Source: G963668435 sp963668435 (GTDB lineage: Bacteria; Latescibacterota; Latescibacteria; Latescibacterales; Latescibacteraceae). Taken from it: a stretch of DNA of 64,000 bases. Position numbers and translations under genes: made by a program. The notes below the pieces were generated by a model, which saw nothing but the letters and a program-made list of their open reading frames with translations, did no database searches and was not told where the DNA came from. Position 1 is the first letter of the stretch; each line of letters opens with the position of its first letter. Of the stretch, positions 1 through 9,411 are shown in pieces. The DNA lies in NCBI GenBank assembly GCA_963668435.2, contig CAXXSC010000008.1:620001-684000 (forward strand), read 5' to 3'.

Positions 1-52
1 TCGTACCCGCCTTCTTTTTTAATCGCGCTCCTATAGACGAATATATCTATAT

Positions 53-65
53 GGGATAGTATCCC
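53..65. promoter_or_regulatory. short palindrome upstream of the first NlpC/P60 gene
   Basis: GGGATA-G-TATCCC is a perfect 6+1+6 inverted repeat ending 25 bases before the ATG at 91. It could be an operator or a leader hairpin. I see no clear -35/-10 pair around it, so the role is open. Confidence 0.25.
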
Positions 66-90
66 TGACTTTTATTGAGAGGGTCCCACC

Positions 91-1518
91 ATGAAGAAAA
101 CACTGCTAACGCTGATCACCTGCCTTCTGGCCGCAAGCGCATTCAACGTATTCGCAGCAGAGAACAAGGACAAACCAAAAGACAAGCACGCTGTCGCTCC
201 GCTGCCGGATGTCGAGCAGGCCATGCTTACTGCCGACTACTGGATATCCGCCAACAGCGATGCCGAAAACATCGTAATGACCCCGGAGGAGATCACAGCT
301 TTCAATAAAAAAAACCGTGAAAGGCGGGTCCGGTTCAGCGACCGTTTCGGGAAGAAAGATCCGCTCATCAACAATTACTACGAGAAGCTTGCAATCGGCC
401 TTTACATGAACCCGATCCATCCCGAGGAACTGCCGGAGACTGCCCCCGGCGATTCGCTCAGGACATGGCTGTCTGACAATACCGACTATCTGTTGAAAGA
501 TGATTTCTATGACTCCCGCAATGTCACCTGGAGTGACAAGCAAAAGAAAGACCTGATCGAAAACATGAATGCCGGGGCTGTCCCCGATGTGATCGAGCTT
601 CGTTTCGGACTCGTGATCGAACGCGCCGACATGCGTCTCTTCCCCACCTGGCACGCCGGATTTGGCGACACAAAATGGGAGTTGGACTTTTTCCAGACAA
701 CAGCGGTCTATTCGGTTGCACCGGCGGCGATCCTGCACCGGTCGAAATGCGGTGACTATTACTACGTGCAGACTGCCTATGCCCGTGGATGGATGGAGGC
801 GGGGAAAATCGCTTTCACCAACAGGAAAACACTTCAGAAAATAGCCGCGGATGACAATTTCCTGATGTCCACCGAGGACCAGGTCCCGGTCTACAGCGAC
901 GCAAAATTTGAGAATTTCATCCGCTTTTTCTACATGTCGGAAAAACTGCCCCTTAAGAAACTCTCTGACAGCGCGGTCGTTGTCAAAATTCCGGTACGAA
1001 AAGCCAACGGTAAGCTCGGATTCAAAAAAGGATACATCAAACCCGGCGCAGATGTCCACAAAGGCTATCTGCCGTTCAGCAAAGCCAATGTCTATCGTCA
1101 GGCGTTCAAACTTCTGGACACCCCCTACGGTTGGGGTGACCAGTTCAGGAAACGCGACTGCTCAGGCGCCCAGCGTGTTGTGCTGTACTGTTTCGGGTTC
1201 GAGGTGGGACGGTGGCCGAACTTTGTCCTGCTCGCCCCTGATCATATCAGCTACATCAATCCCGACTGGAGCGAAGAGGAAAAGCTGCGTCATATCGAGC
1301 AGATCGAGGGCGGCATAACATGGTGCGGAAGCGGCGGCCACCTTGTGTTCTACCTCGGCAAGGCAAAGAACGGCAAATGCTATTTCATGCACCAAGGCGG
1401 CTGGGGCTATGACGAAGGCGACCAGCATTACTATGTGAATCGCGTCCAGGTCAATGAGGCACATCATTCCTGGTACGATATCAATTCGCCGCGTGTTTTC
1501 TCGACGTTCAGGAAATAG
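91..1518 (+). CDS. secreted SH3/NlpC-P60 (C40) peptidase, copy 1
   Basis: Predicted exported cysteine peptidase of the NlpC/P60 type, a family that cleaves peptidoglycan stem peptides (family knowledge). The 475-residue protein starts with a signal peptide (about 1-22, ending FNVFAA). A long N-terminal part fits the NlpC/P60-stabilising and SH3b region of this architecture. The C-terminal papain-like domain shows candidate catalytic residues Cys357 (RDCSGAQR), His417 (GGHLVFY) and a third polar residue at His434 (FMHQGGW). The ATG at 91 follows a GAGAGG Shine-Dalgarno. The next gene is a paralogue of the same length, so this is a tandem duplication. A terminator follows directly. The substrate could be the host's own wall or that of a competitor or prey. 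Confidence 0.85.
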   Translation: MKKTLLTLITCLLAASAFNVFAAENKDKPKDKHAVAPLPDVEQAMLTADYWISANSDAENIVMTPEEITAFNKKNRERRVRFSDRFGKKDPLINNYYEKLAIGLYMNPIHPEELPETAPGDSLRTWLSDNTDYLLKDDFYDSRNVTWSDKQKKDLIENMNAGAVPDVIELRFGLVIERADMRLFPTWHAGFGDTKWELDFFQTTAVYSVAPAAILHRSKCGDYYYVQTAYARGWMEAGKIAFTNRKTLQKIAADDNFLMSTEDQVPVYSDAKFENFIRFFYMSEKLPLKKLSDSAVVVKIPVRKANGKLGFKKGYIKPGADVHKGYLPFSKANVYRQAFKLLDTPYGWGDQFRKRDCSGAQRVVLYCFGFEVGRWPNFVLLAPDHISYINPDWSEEEKLRHIEQIEGGITWCGSGGHLVFYLGKAKNGKCYFMHQGGWGYDEGDQHYYVNRVQVNEAHHSWYDINSPRVFSTFRK

Positions 1519-1536
1519 CGTTCTTATTTGATCAGC

Positions 1537-1564
1537 AAGCCCGGTCCCACGACCGGGCTTTTTT
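1537..1564 (+). terminator. Rho-independent terminator
   Basis: AAGCCCGGTC/GACCGGGCTT has 10-bp perfect arms, a 4-base loop and then TTTT. It separates the two NlpC/P60 genes transcriptionally. Confidence 0.85.
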
Positions 1565-1597
1565 ATGCAATATCGGCACCAACGAAGCAACTCACTG

Positions 1598-1640
1598 TTG
1601 ACATTTAACTATCTGTCAGATATACTGCATACAGTATATC
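1598..1640 (+). promoter_or_regulatory. sigma70-type promoter with palindromic operator over the -10
   Basis: TTGACA at 1598-1603, a 17-base spacer and TATACT at 1621-1626 make a near-consensus promoter for the second NlpC/P60 gene. A perfect inverted repeat at 1619-1640 (GATATACTG-CATA-CAGTATATC) covers the -10 box and start region, the place where a dimeric repressor would block polymerase. The regulator is not identifiable from the site alone. Confidence 0.7.
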
Positions 1641-1675
1641 AAATGGAAAACTCAAATATGTTCAGGGAGACAGCA

Positions 1676-3097
1676 ATGAGAACTCGTACAATAGTATTGA
1701 GCCTGATACTCATGATCATGATCTGTACCGTGTCAGCATCAGTCGCCGAGGAAATTGCAGATTACCGTCACGCGGCGAACAACCTTCCCGGAGTCGAGCC
1801 GGAAATGATGGAACCCGGCTACTGGATCAGTCTCATGGACGATCCGGACGATATTGTTATGACTCCTGAGCAAATACTTGCCTTCAACGCCCGGGTCAGG
1901 ACAAAAACAGTCGCTTTTCCCGAGCGTTTCGGCAAACCTGATCCCCTTGAGAGCGGGTTCGGCGAGAACCTCCTTAAAGGGCTGATCATGAATTATCTCG
2001 AACCGCTCGAACTGCCGTCGACAATTCCGGGCGATTCTCTCAGGACCTGGATCGATTACAATATCGATTTCCTCAATTCACGTGATTTTTATGATGACCG
2101 CAATGCCACCTGGCCGGATTACCTCAAAGAGGAACTGGTGGCGAAAATGAACCGAGACACCATTCCCGACACCATCAGGCGCCGTTACGGCATCATTGTC
2201 CGTCACAGCAATATCCGTTATCTGCCGACACTCCGCCCCGGTTACAGCAATCTCGAATGGGCACTCGACTTTTTCCAGGCCACCGGTGTCTGTATCGGCG
2301 ACCAGGTCGCTGTGCTTCATCAAAGCACGGATGGGGATTTCTATTTTGTCCAGACACATATCGCCCGCGGCTGGATCGATGCCAGAAATATCGCGTTAGG
2401 CCCGAAAGACATGATCAGGAATATTGCCGAAAGCGAGAAGTTCCTCATGGCCACCGAAGACAAGGTGCCGGTTTATGGCGATGCGGGTCACAAGAATTTT
2501 TCACGCCACCTCTATTATTCTGGCAGCATGCCGCTCGTGGGCAGCTACAAAAACGGTTACGTTGTCAAAATGCCCTACCGCGGTGAAGACGGCAGCCTTG
2601 AAGTCGTCAACGCTTTTGTAAAAGAGGATGCGGATGTTTATATCGGCTACCTCCCCTACACGAAACGGAATGTGATAACCCAGCTGTTCAAGCTCCTGAA
2701 CAAGCCCTATGGCTGGGGCGATCAGGACAACAAGCGGAGTTGTGCAGGTACCATGCGGGTGCTTTTCCGCTGTTTCGGCCTTAAAATGGGCCGTTATCCC
2801 TCGTTCGAACTCAGCGCCTCCGACAAACAGGTTTTTATCGATCCCGACCTAAGCATGGAAGAAAAACTGGCTGAAGTCGCGAAAATAGAACCATTTGTCA
2901 CCATCGCCGGTTCGCCGTTCCATGTAGTGCTCTATATCGGAAAGGGAAAGAACGGCAAGCAGTATTTCATGCACCAGGCAGGCTGGGGCTATGACGAGGG
3001 CTCAACACATTTTTACGTCAACAGGACCACAATCAACGAGCTCACCCATGTATTTTATGATGTCGGCAGGCCGCGGGTTTTCACAACACTGCGATAA
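1676..3097 (+). CDS. secreted SH3/NlpC-P60 (C40) peptidase, copy 2
   Basis: Paralogue of the preceding gene with the same layout. I place the start at ATG 1676, giving 473 residues, because it opens with a signal peptide (MRTRTIVLSLI...SASVA) and has GGGAGA five bases upstream; the frame is open further upstream but that part lies within the promoter. Shared blocks include PGDSLRTW, GYLPY/FSK, YGWGDQ and MHQ-GWGYDEG. Catalytic candidates are Cys356 (RSCAGTM), His416 (PFHVVLY) and His433. The usual Asp-Cys-Ser before the nucleophile is Ser-Cys-Ala here. It has its own operator-bearing promoter, so it is probably regulated separately from copy 1, and it lies 25 bp before the lyase gene, likely co-transcribed. 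Confidence 0.83.
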   Translation: MRTRTIVLSLILMIMICTVSASVAEEIADYRHAANNLPGVEPEMMEPGYWISLMDDPDDIVMTPEQILAFNARVRTKTVAFPERFGKPDPLESGFGENLLKGLIMNYLEPLELPSTIPGDSLRTWIDYNIDFLNSRDFYDDRNATWPDYLKEELVAKMNRDTIPDTIRRRYGIIVRHSNIRYLPTLRPGYSNLEWALDFFQATGVCIGDQVAVLHQSTDGDFYFVQTHIARGWIDARNIALGPKDMIRNIAESEKFLMATEDKVPVYGDAGHKNFSRHLYYSGSMPLVGSYKNGYVVKMPYRGEDGSLEVVNAFVKEDADVYIGYLPYTKRNVITQLFKLLNKPYGWGDQDNKRSCAGTMRVLFRCFGLKMGRYPSFELSASDKQVFIDPDLSMEEKLAEVAKIEPFVTIAGSPFHVVLYIGKGKNGKQYFMHQAGWGYDEGSTHFYVNRTTINELTHVFYDVGRPRVFTTLR

Positions 3098-3122
3098 ACG
3101 GCTGCTGTATGATGGAGATTGT

Positions 3123-6100
3123 ATGACCGTTCGATTTATATCAGCGCTTTTCTGCGCCCTGTTTCTCAACACGACTTCGGCCGCGGTGTTCGCAGACGGC
3201 ATCCATCCCGGAGCCTATGAATCGTCCTCTATCCTTGATAGCCTGAACAGAAGCGGAGATAACGGCGGCTATAATTATCAGGATTTTGATCGCACAAAAC
3301 TCCTCGAGCGATTCAGTTCGGACGGGCGCTATATCGACATTTTCGAGCGCGCAAAAGCCTCTGTGGCACCGATTATGGCCATGAGCAAAGAAGAAGTCCG
3401 GGGGCTAATCCTTCCCGCCGATACGATCCGCGCGTTCATGGTAAACCGCTCAGGCTGCCCGGTACACGGGGGCGGCACAGCGGTTTATGAACCGTTCGGC
3501 AGATCAATCGATCTCGAACATCCGCATACGGTCTACTGCCCTATCGGCGGCGAATGTTACCCGAACAAGGACTTTCCCGATGACGGTTCCGGCTGGCTCG
3601 ACACCCGTCCTGAAAGCCCTACGAAAGGTCAGCGTTTCTATTTCAAGGGATGGTTCCAGCACTGGTTCCTGCGCTACATCGGAATCCTTCTCAAAACCAT
3701 GGCACAACTCTGGCTGATCAGCGGCGACGACAGCTACCGGGTCCAGGCGCTGACATTGCTGGAGCGTTTTGCCGAGGTGTATCCCGATCTTGACGCCAAG
3801 GATTTGACCTACAGTGGTGATGACTGGGATGTCTATGTCAAGATGACAGGAAGCTACTGGGAGGGAAGTGTCCTGTATGATATTGCAAGCGCGGTGGAAA
3901 TTCTCCACAACAATATACCCGCGCCACTGCTTGAAACAATCCATGAAAATGTATACCGGGCGGCATTCGAAGCGTACCGCGCGAAACCGGCAGCATCCAA
4001 CTGGGGCAACAATTGGAACCCCCCGCTGGCGAAATTCGCGACAGTACTCGGCGATAAGGAAATGCTCGATTTCATGCTCAACGGTCATCCCGCCGCTCAG
4101 GCTCCGGTACTGGACAACCAGTTTTTCCGGGACGGCTTCCCCTACGAGGCTTCGTTATCCTATGCGAGCACCTACCACGGTGTCGCCATCGGAGTTGCCG
4201 ACGCCATGAATGAGCACGGAAAATGGGTATGGAACCATCCGCACATGCGGGAATCATGGAATTCATTTGCCGATCTGGTCTGTCTCGACCGTTATACACA
4301 TTTCGCGGCGGACATGGGCAGTCTCAACAACAAGGGCTGGACACTTCCGGTATACATTGTCGAACCTGCCTATCGCGCCTATCACACGCCAGTACTCGCC
4401 CGTTACCTGCTTCAGTCCATGGAAATCAACGGCGTCAAAGGCCCCGATTCGCTCGATGACCTTTTTGTTGCCCCGCTCGATATAGTGGAGCTTAAGAGCA
4501 TGGCGGAATGCGCACCCGACTTAAAAAGCACGGTCGGAGCAGTCAGGGGCATCGGTATTCTCAGGAGCGGTATGGGAAATAACCGGACAGCGTTCGTGAT
4601 GGATTACGGCTATGCACATCGCGCCCACAGCCATGCAGACCGTCTCAATATAAATTTTTTCTCGAAAGGCCGCGAGTTCATCCCCGAGATGGGCTATCCG
4701 GAATATATGGATGACACTGCTCCGGCAACCGGCGGCTGGACCACAAACACGGTCTGCCACAGCACTGTCGAGGTTGATGAAAAACGTCAGGTCACAGGTG
4801 TTTTTGGCGACCTTACAGCATTCGCCACGCTCAAGGGATTCGCGTTCATGGAGGCAAACTGTCCTGATGCCTATGTTCACCGTAATGTCAGTGAATACCG
4901 TCGCTCGGCGGCCTTGATCGATGTACCCGGCGGCGCTTATGTTCTTGATATCTTTCGAGTTTCCGGGGGAGGCAGGCATGATTTTCTCTTTCACGGCCCC
5001 CCGGTCGATGTATCGTTCGAGGGGATCGAAATGCCGTCGCCACAGGAAGGTACACTTGCCGGTAAAGATGTGGCATTCGGCGAGAAAGCGCCTGAAACAC
5101 ATCCCTATTCACTCAAAAACAGCGGCTATCAATATCTCTACAATGTCAGGAAAAAGGATATCAGCACTCCCTACACCGCAATGTGGCGGACTGAAAATAA
5201 TCAGATTTTCCGGGCACATTTCCTGCCAATCGGATCCGAAACCTTCATCCAGACCGAGGGCTATCCCCGCCCGTCATCGAAATCACTGCCGCCGATGCCG
5301 TTTCTGATCAGACGGCGTGACGATGCGCGCAACAAAGGATATTCGACTTTTGTTACTGCATTGAGCGTAGATAAAAATGAACGCCTTATCGAACACATTG
5401 AGCGTATCGAGCTTTCACCGGAATCACACCGCTCCGCTGTCGCCATAAAAGTCACACACGCATATGGAGAAGACATTCTGCTCTCGACAAGCGAATCCGG
5501 CGCAACATTAAAAAGTAAGGATGGCCGTTATGAACTGCGCGGCAGGTGCGGCCTGATCACGAAACGGACAGACAGTCAGGAAACGATGAGCCTCATTGAA
5601 GGCACACTGCTTCGCGACGGCAATCAGACAGTGACTCTCGACACACCCTCCTATCAGGCGCGTATCACCGATGTCCACGAAGACCGCCTCATCCTCGACA
5701 GGGAAATTATGGGGACCGGCATGACATCGTATGCATTTGTCGATCGTGGTAATGTCCGCTCTGTCTACCGCATCGGCCCAAACCGTGACAACAGCATCGA
5801 TATCACCCCTGCGCCCTGGATCGGAAAAGGGATAATCGGCAGTATCGACCATGCCCGCAACACCATCATTGACAGCCGCCCGGTCTATCCGCTGGGCGAG
5901 GTCCGTAGCGGAGAACGTAACTATTATGACGGGGCCTGGATCACCACCCTTGACGGCAGCACTTACCACCGCCTGAACTGCGGTGACAACGAGGGATTCG
6001 TGCTGGACAGCGCCACAGGAACGGGGGTTCCATATGCGTTCAAGGTGGGCGAACCGTTTCTGCTCTATGACTGCGGGCCGGGCGACACCGTGACCATTAC

Positions 6101-6128
6101 CAGGACCAGGCAGAGCAAAATCCCTTAA
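3123..6128 (+). CDS. secreted heparinase II/III-like polysaccharide lyase
   Basis: Predicted secreted lyase of the heparinase II/III superfamily, which cleaves uronate-containing polysaccharides by beta-elimination. The start at ATG 3123 (1001 residues) gives a signal peptide (MTVRFISALFCALFLNTTSAAVFA) with GGAGA upstream; the longer open frame would overlap the previous gene. The N-terminal half looks like the alpha/alpha-toroid of alginate lyase/heparinase proteins, with Tyr347 and Tyr351-His352 in SYASTYHG as catalytic candidates. The diagnostic heparinase II/III motif AHSHADRLN carries His502 and His504. The rest is beta-rich as expected for the C-terminal sheets. A Cys/His-rich stretch near residues 105-135 (CPVHG, CPIGGEC) may bind metal. 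I cannot name the substrate. Co-location with two NlpC/P60 peptidases suggests attack on wall- or matrix-type polymers. Confidence 0.8.
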   Translation: MTVRFISALFCALFLNTTSAAVFADGIHPGAYESSSILDSLNRSGDNGGYNYQDFDRTKLLERFSSDGRYIDIFERAKASVAPIMAMSKEEVRGLILPADTIRAFMVNRSGCPVHGGGTAVYEPFGRSIDLEHPHTVYCPIGGECYPNKDFPDDGSGWLDTRPESPTKGQRFYFKGWFQHWFLRYIGILLKTMAQLWLISGDDSYRVQALTLLERFAEVYPDLDAKDLTYSGDDWDVYVKMTGSYWEGSVLYDIASAVEILHNNIPAPLLETIHENVYRAAFEAYRAKPAASNWGNNWNPPLAKFATVLGDKEMLDFMLNGHPAAQAPVLDNQFFRDGFPYEASLSYASTYHGVAIGVADAMNEHGKWVWNHPHMRESWNSFADLVCLDRYTHFAADMGSLNNKGWTLPVYIVEPAYRAYHTPVLARYLLQSMEINGVKGPDSLDDLFVAPLDIVELKSMAECAPDLKSTVGAVRGIGILRSGMGNNRTAFVMDYGYAHRAHSHADRLNINFFSKGREFIPEMGYPEYMDDTAPATGGWTTNTVCHSTVEVDEKRQVTGVFGDLTAFATLKGFAFMEANCPDAYVHRNVSEYRRSAALIDVPGGAYVLDIFRVSGGGRHDFLFHGPPVDVSFEGIEMPSPQEGTLAGKDVAFGEKAPETHPYSLKNSGYQYLYNVRKKDISTPYTAMWRTENNQIFRAHFLPIGSETFIQTEGYPRPSSKSLPPMPFLIRRRDDARNKGYSTFVTALSVDKNERLIEHIERIELSPESHRSAVAIKVTHAYGEDILLSTSESGATLKSKDGRYELRGRCGLITKRTDSQETMSLIEGTLLRDGNQTVTLDTPSYQARITDVHEDRLILDREIMGTGMTSYAFVDRGNVRSVYRIGPNRDNSIDITPAPWIGKGIIGSIDHARNTIIDSRPVYPLGEVRSGERNYYDGAWITTLDGSTYHRLNCGDNEGFVLDSATGTGVPYAFKVGEPFLLYDCGPGDTVTITRTRQSKIP

Positions 6129-6175
6129 AAACTTTATGATATTTGTGAGTAAAATCACTGAGTTATCCACGGCAC

Positions 6176-6203
6176 TTGCGTTGTTTATGAATTGGTGTAT
6201 ATT
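6176..6203 (+). promoter_or_regulatory. possible promoter of the kinase gene
   Basis: TTGCGT, a 16-base spacer and TATATT lie about 75 bases before the ATG at 6279, inside a 150-base gap. The -35 match is weak. Confidence 0.3.
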
Positions 6204-6278
6204 GCAATCAAGTCATATTTTTCTTCGTATTTTGAAATTGTCCTATCTCCAAACGCATAGAGAACGGGGAGCACGCTG

Positions 6279-9080
6279 ATGGAAAACCTCGGCAACGGAA
6301 AAAATCAGCAGAACCAGTTCCAGAATGAGAAACAGGGGGGAAATTCCGAACCAAAACGGCCTTCCCCACCCCAACAGCAGGGCCCTCCTCAACAGGGGCC
6401 GAAGAAGAGCAGTCCGCAACAACGCCCGCATCCGCAAGCTGCAGACAAGACACAGCTGCAAAGCCCTCAGGAAACCGGAAAGTCGTCTCCCGCACCAAAA
6501 AAAGAATCTGCCGGCCAAGAGCCGGGAGCGACACGCATAGTCCCGCCGGATGAACCGCAGTCTCCCGCGCCCCCCCCATCGGCAGGTGTTGGCGCTGAAG
6601 GGACAGTCATCGTTCCGCCGGAACAACAGAAGGCTCAGCAGAAGCCGAAGCCCCGGTCCCCGAAAGCACCACAATCCCCTGCGCAACAGGCAAAACCTTC
6701 GGAGTCAAGCGGCGACAGCGAACTCGACAAACTCCGCGCGGCCCTTGCAGGTAAGTACGAGATCACGAAAAAGCTCGGACAGGGCGGTATGGCGTCAGTC
6801 TATCATGCCCGTGAAATCGCTCTCGACCGCGAAGTCGCAATCAAACTTCTGCCGCAGTCATATGTCAGGGACAAGCAGTTTGTCGAGCGTTTCAAACGCG
6901 AAGCACAAGTCGCGGCAAATCTCGAACACCCGCACATCGTACGTATTTACCAGATCTCGGAGCAGGAAGACCTCGTCTATTTTGTCATGAGCTACATTCC
7001 CGGCGGTGCTCTTTCCGATCAGGTCAAGAAAAAGGGACCGATCCCGGTCGACCAGATTGTCCAGTGGGGCATGGACACCGCCTCAGCGCTCGGTTACGCC
7101 CATGATCATGGTGTCATCCATCGTGACCTTAAACCGGACAATATCATGCTCGACAAGAGCAACCGGGCCATTGTGATGGATTACGGCATTGCGCGCGCGG
7201 GACAGGGAACGGGACTCACCCAGACCGGCGCTGTTATCGGGACACCGCAGTTCATGAGCCCCGAACAGGCCCGCGGCCTTGATCTCGACGCGAGAAGCGA
7301 TCTCTATTCCATGGGACTCGTGCTCTACCAGCTTGCGACCGGCTCGCTCCCGTTCGAGGCGAAAGACGCGGCCTCGCTCATGTACATGCATGTCCACGAG
7401 ACACCGGAAGCGCCTGATGTCAGAAACAAGGAAGTCCCCGCTTGGCTCAGGGATATAATCCTGAAATGTCTCGCGAAAAATCCCGACGACCGTTTTGCCA
7501 GCGCGAAAGAACTCAGGCTGGCCCTTGCTGAACACAAAGCACCGGAACTTACGGAAAAAACTATTGTCCAGCGCCGCGCCGGAGAAAAGAAATCGTCGGC
7601 AGTAGGAATGATAGCAATTGCGGCGATCATTGCTATCGCGGCGGCAGGCGGCTGGTTCTGGTGGCAGTCACAAGAGAAAACGGCCCACGAAAACGTTCAG
7701 CCAACCGCAACCGCGCCTGTCAGTACTGATACGAAGGCTCCCTCGGCACAAGCGCCTGCACAACCGCAGGTGAGTGCCGATGATCTCGCGTTCCAGCAGG
7801 CGGAGATGATCAACACGAAACAGGCTTTCTCCACCTATCTCGACAAGTACCCGGACGGCTCCCATGCCGTTGCAGCCCGTGACATGATAGGGGCGTTGGA
7901 CGAGGCCGAAAGCAAGGCCGCCGAGGCGAAAGAGCAGGCTGACAGAGACCGTCAGAAAGCACGGGACCGTCAGGCAGCCGCTGATCGAGAGGCAGCTGCG
8001 GAAAAAGCCCAAGAGGCGGCAAAAGCCGACGACGATGCATTTTCGATTGCGCTTGCCGCAAACAACGCACAGGCATTCACGACCTATCTTCAGCAATACC
8101 CGTCCGGCCGACATGTCAGCGAGGCACGCGACAAAATCACCGCGCTCAATGCGGTGGCCGCCGAAGCGGCTAAAGCGGAGGAAGAGGAAACTGCGAGGCG
8201 TGATGACGCTGCATTCAAGCTGGCGGCTGATTCCGGCACAAAAGAAGCGTTTCAGACTTACCTGATATCTTTCCCGGCAGGAAAACACGCAGATGAAGCG
8301 AAAGCGACTATCGCGGCGATCGACAAAAACGCGGCGTTCGAGGAGGACCTTAAGGTCAAACTATCGGCGCTGTCGATTAGCATGGTGTCTCTCCCGGCGG
8401 GCAGTTTTCAGATGGGATCAGCCAATGGCGGCAAAGATGAAAAGCCTGTCCGTACCGTTTCAGTTTCCGGTTTTTCCATCTCGACAACCGAGGTGACACA
8501 GGCGCAGTTCAAAGCTGTCATGAACGACAACCCCTCCTTCCATAAGCTCGACGATAATGCGCCGGTGGAAAAGGTAACATTTAAAGACGCTATTGAATAC
8601 TGCAATGGACTTTCGAAAAAACTGGGACTCGATCCCTGCTATGACACTGGCACGGGCAAATGTGATTTCACAAAAAATGGTTTCCGCCTGCCGACCGAGG
8701 CGGAGTGGGAATATGCCTGCCGCGGCGGAAACGGAGCCGAGTACAACACCGGCAACGGGGAAAGCGCCCTGGCAAGAGCGGCATGGTACTCCGGAAACAG
8801 CCAGGAAATGACACATCCGGTGGCACAGAAAACGGCCAATACCTCCGGGCTTTACGACATGCATGGAAATGTCTGGGAATGGACAAACGACTGGTACAGC
8901 GAGCGCTCCTACGAGATCGACGGCACCGACAACCCGACCGGTGTGGCGAGCGGCAAAGAGAAAGTGCTTCGCGGAGGAGGCTGGCTCGATTATCCTCAGG
9001 ACTGCACCTCGTCAAAACGCCGCAAATATGATCCGGACAAAAGCTACAGTGATATCGGATTCAGGATTGTAAGGCGCTGA
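6279..9080 (+). CDS. Ser/Thr protein kinase with C-terminal FGE-like (SUMF1) domain
   Basis: Membrane-anchored PknB-like kinase of 933 residues. Order: a Pro/Gln-rich disordered tail (1-145); a kinase domain (about 158-410) with Gly loop GQGGMASV, Lys189, HRDLKPDN (Asp283) and a DYG in place of DFG (301-303); one membrane segment (about 441-462, AIAAIIAIAAAGGWFWW); three repeats of about 37 residues (around 504, 586 and 644), each holding a TYL-x-P-x-G-x-H core, separated by Ala/Glu-rich coiled segments; then an FGE-sulfatase domain (about 701-933) with RLPTEAEWEYACRGG, GNVWEW and GFRIVRR. Canonical FGE uses two Cys after RGGSW; only the second (in DCTSSKRR) remains and the first aligns with Asp, so I infer a binding rather than formylglycine-forming domain. 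The kinase is predicted cytoplasmic with the repeat/FGE part outside: a receptor-kinase layout. Confidence 0.9.
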   Translation: MENLGNGKNQQNQFQNEKQGGNSEPKRPSPPQQQGPPQQGPKKSSPQQRPHPQAADKTQLQSPQETGKSSPAPKKESAGQEPGATRIVPPDEPQSPAPPPSAGVGAEGTVIVPPEQQKAQQKPKPRSPKAPQSPAQQAKPSESSGDSELDKLRAALAGKYEITKKLGQGGMASVYHAREIALDREVAIKLLPQSYVRDKQFVERFKREAQVAANLEHPHIVRIYQISEQEDLVYFVMSYIPGGALSDQVKKKGPIPVDQIVQWGMDTASALGYAHDHGVIHRDLKPDNIMLDKSNRAIVMDYGIARAGQGTGLTQTGAVIGTPQFMSPEQARGLDLDARSDLYSMGLVLYQLATGSLPFEAKDAASLMYMHVHETPEAPDVRNKEVPAWLRDIILKCLAKNPDDRFASAKELRLALAEHKAPELTEKTIVQRRAGEKKSSAVGMIAIAAIIAIAAAGGWFWWQSQEKTAHENVQPTATAPVSTDTKAPSAQAPAQPQVSADDLAFQQAEMINTKQAFSTYLDKYPDGSHAVAARDMIGALDEAESKAAEAKEQADRDRQKARDRQAAADREAAAEKAQEAAKADDDAFSIALAANNAQAFTTYLQQYPSGRHVSEARDKITALNAVAAEAAKAEEEETARRDDAAFKLAADSGTKEAFQTYLISFPAGKHADEAKATIAAIDKNAAFEEDLKVKLSALSISMVSLPAGSFQMGSANGGKDEKPVRTVSVSGFSISTTEVTQAQFKAVMNDNPSFHKLDDNAPVEKVTFKDAIEYCNGLSKKLGLDPCYDTGTGKCDFTKNGFRLPTEAEWEYACRGGNGAEYNTGNGESALARAAWYSGNSQEMTHPVAQKTANTSGLYDMHGNVWEWTNDWYSERSYEIDGTDNPTGVASGKEKVLRGGGWLDYPQDCTSSKRRKYDPDKSYSDIGFRIVRR

Positions 9081-9411
9081 GGCAGAACGGTTCAACTGGC
9101 ATAGAAGCATGCTTTGGACCGCCAGACAAAAAGACATATATGGCAACAGTGGCTGAAAGGGGCGCAACAATGTGCCCCTTTCGGCTGTCCGCAATTAAGG
9201 AAATGCGCGGCCGGACTGTCGGAGTTTTCCGAGAACTGGTACACGAAAATATGAAGACACCTCTCTCCTGCCGATTCAAACGCAAAAATCATGAGACAGC
9301 GTATATCATTCGTTTTTTTCCAAAGAAAGCTTGAAATCGGAATAGAACTTTACGACATTTGTGCAAACATGAGTCATCCAAAAAAATTAATCACCAACGA
9401 AACGAAGGACA
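9081..9411. other. 331-base intergenic stretch, no gene
   Basis: I see no credible coding frame. It holds the hairpin at 9152-9187 and, further on, an AT-rich segment that could carry the promoter of the next gene, but I cannot point to a good -35/-10 pair. Confidence 0.5.
9152..9187 (+). terminator. hairpin, possible terminator without T-run
   Basis: GGCTGAAAGGGGC pairs with GCCCCTTTCGGCT around a 10-base loop (core arms 9155-9163 and 9174-9182 perfect; outer part with a G-T pair). No U-tract follows, so termination is uncertain. Confidence 0.4.

Noticed and set aside
106..1059. 317-codon minus-strand frame opposite the first NlpC/P60 gene
   Set aside because: No ribosome site or domain; fully inside a clear NlpC/P60 gene in the other strand.
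6279..9080. Functional formylglycine-generating enzyme for sulfatases
   Set aside because: Only one of the two catalytic Cys is present, and no sulfatase gene occurs in the window.
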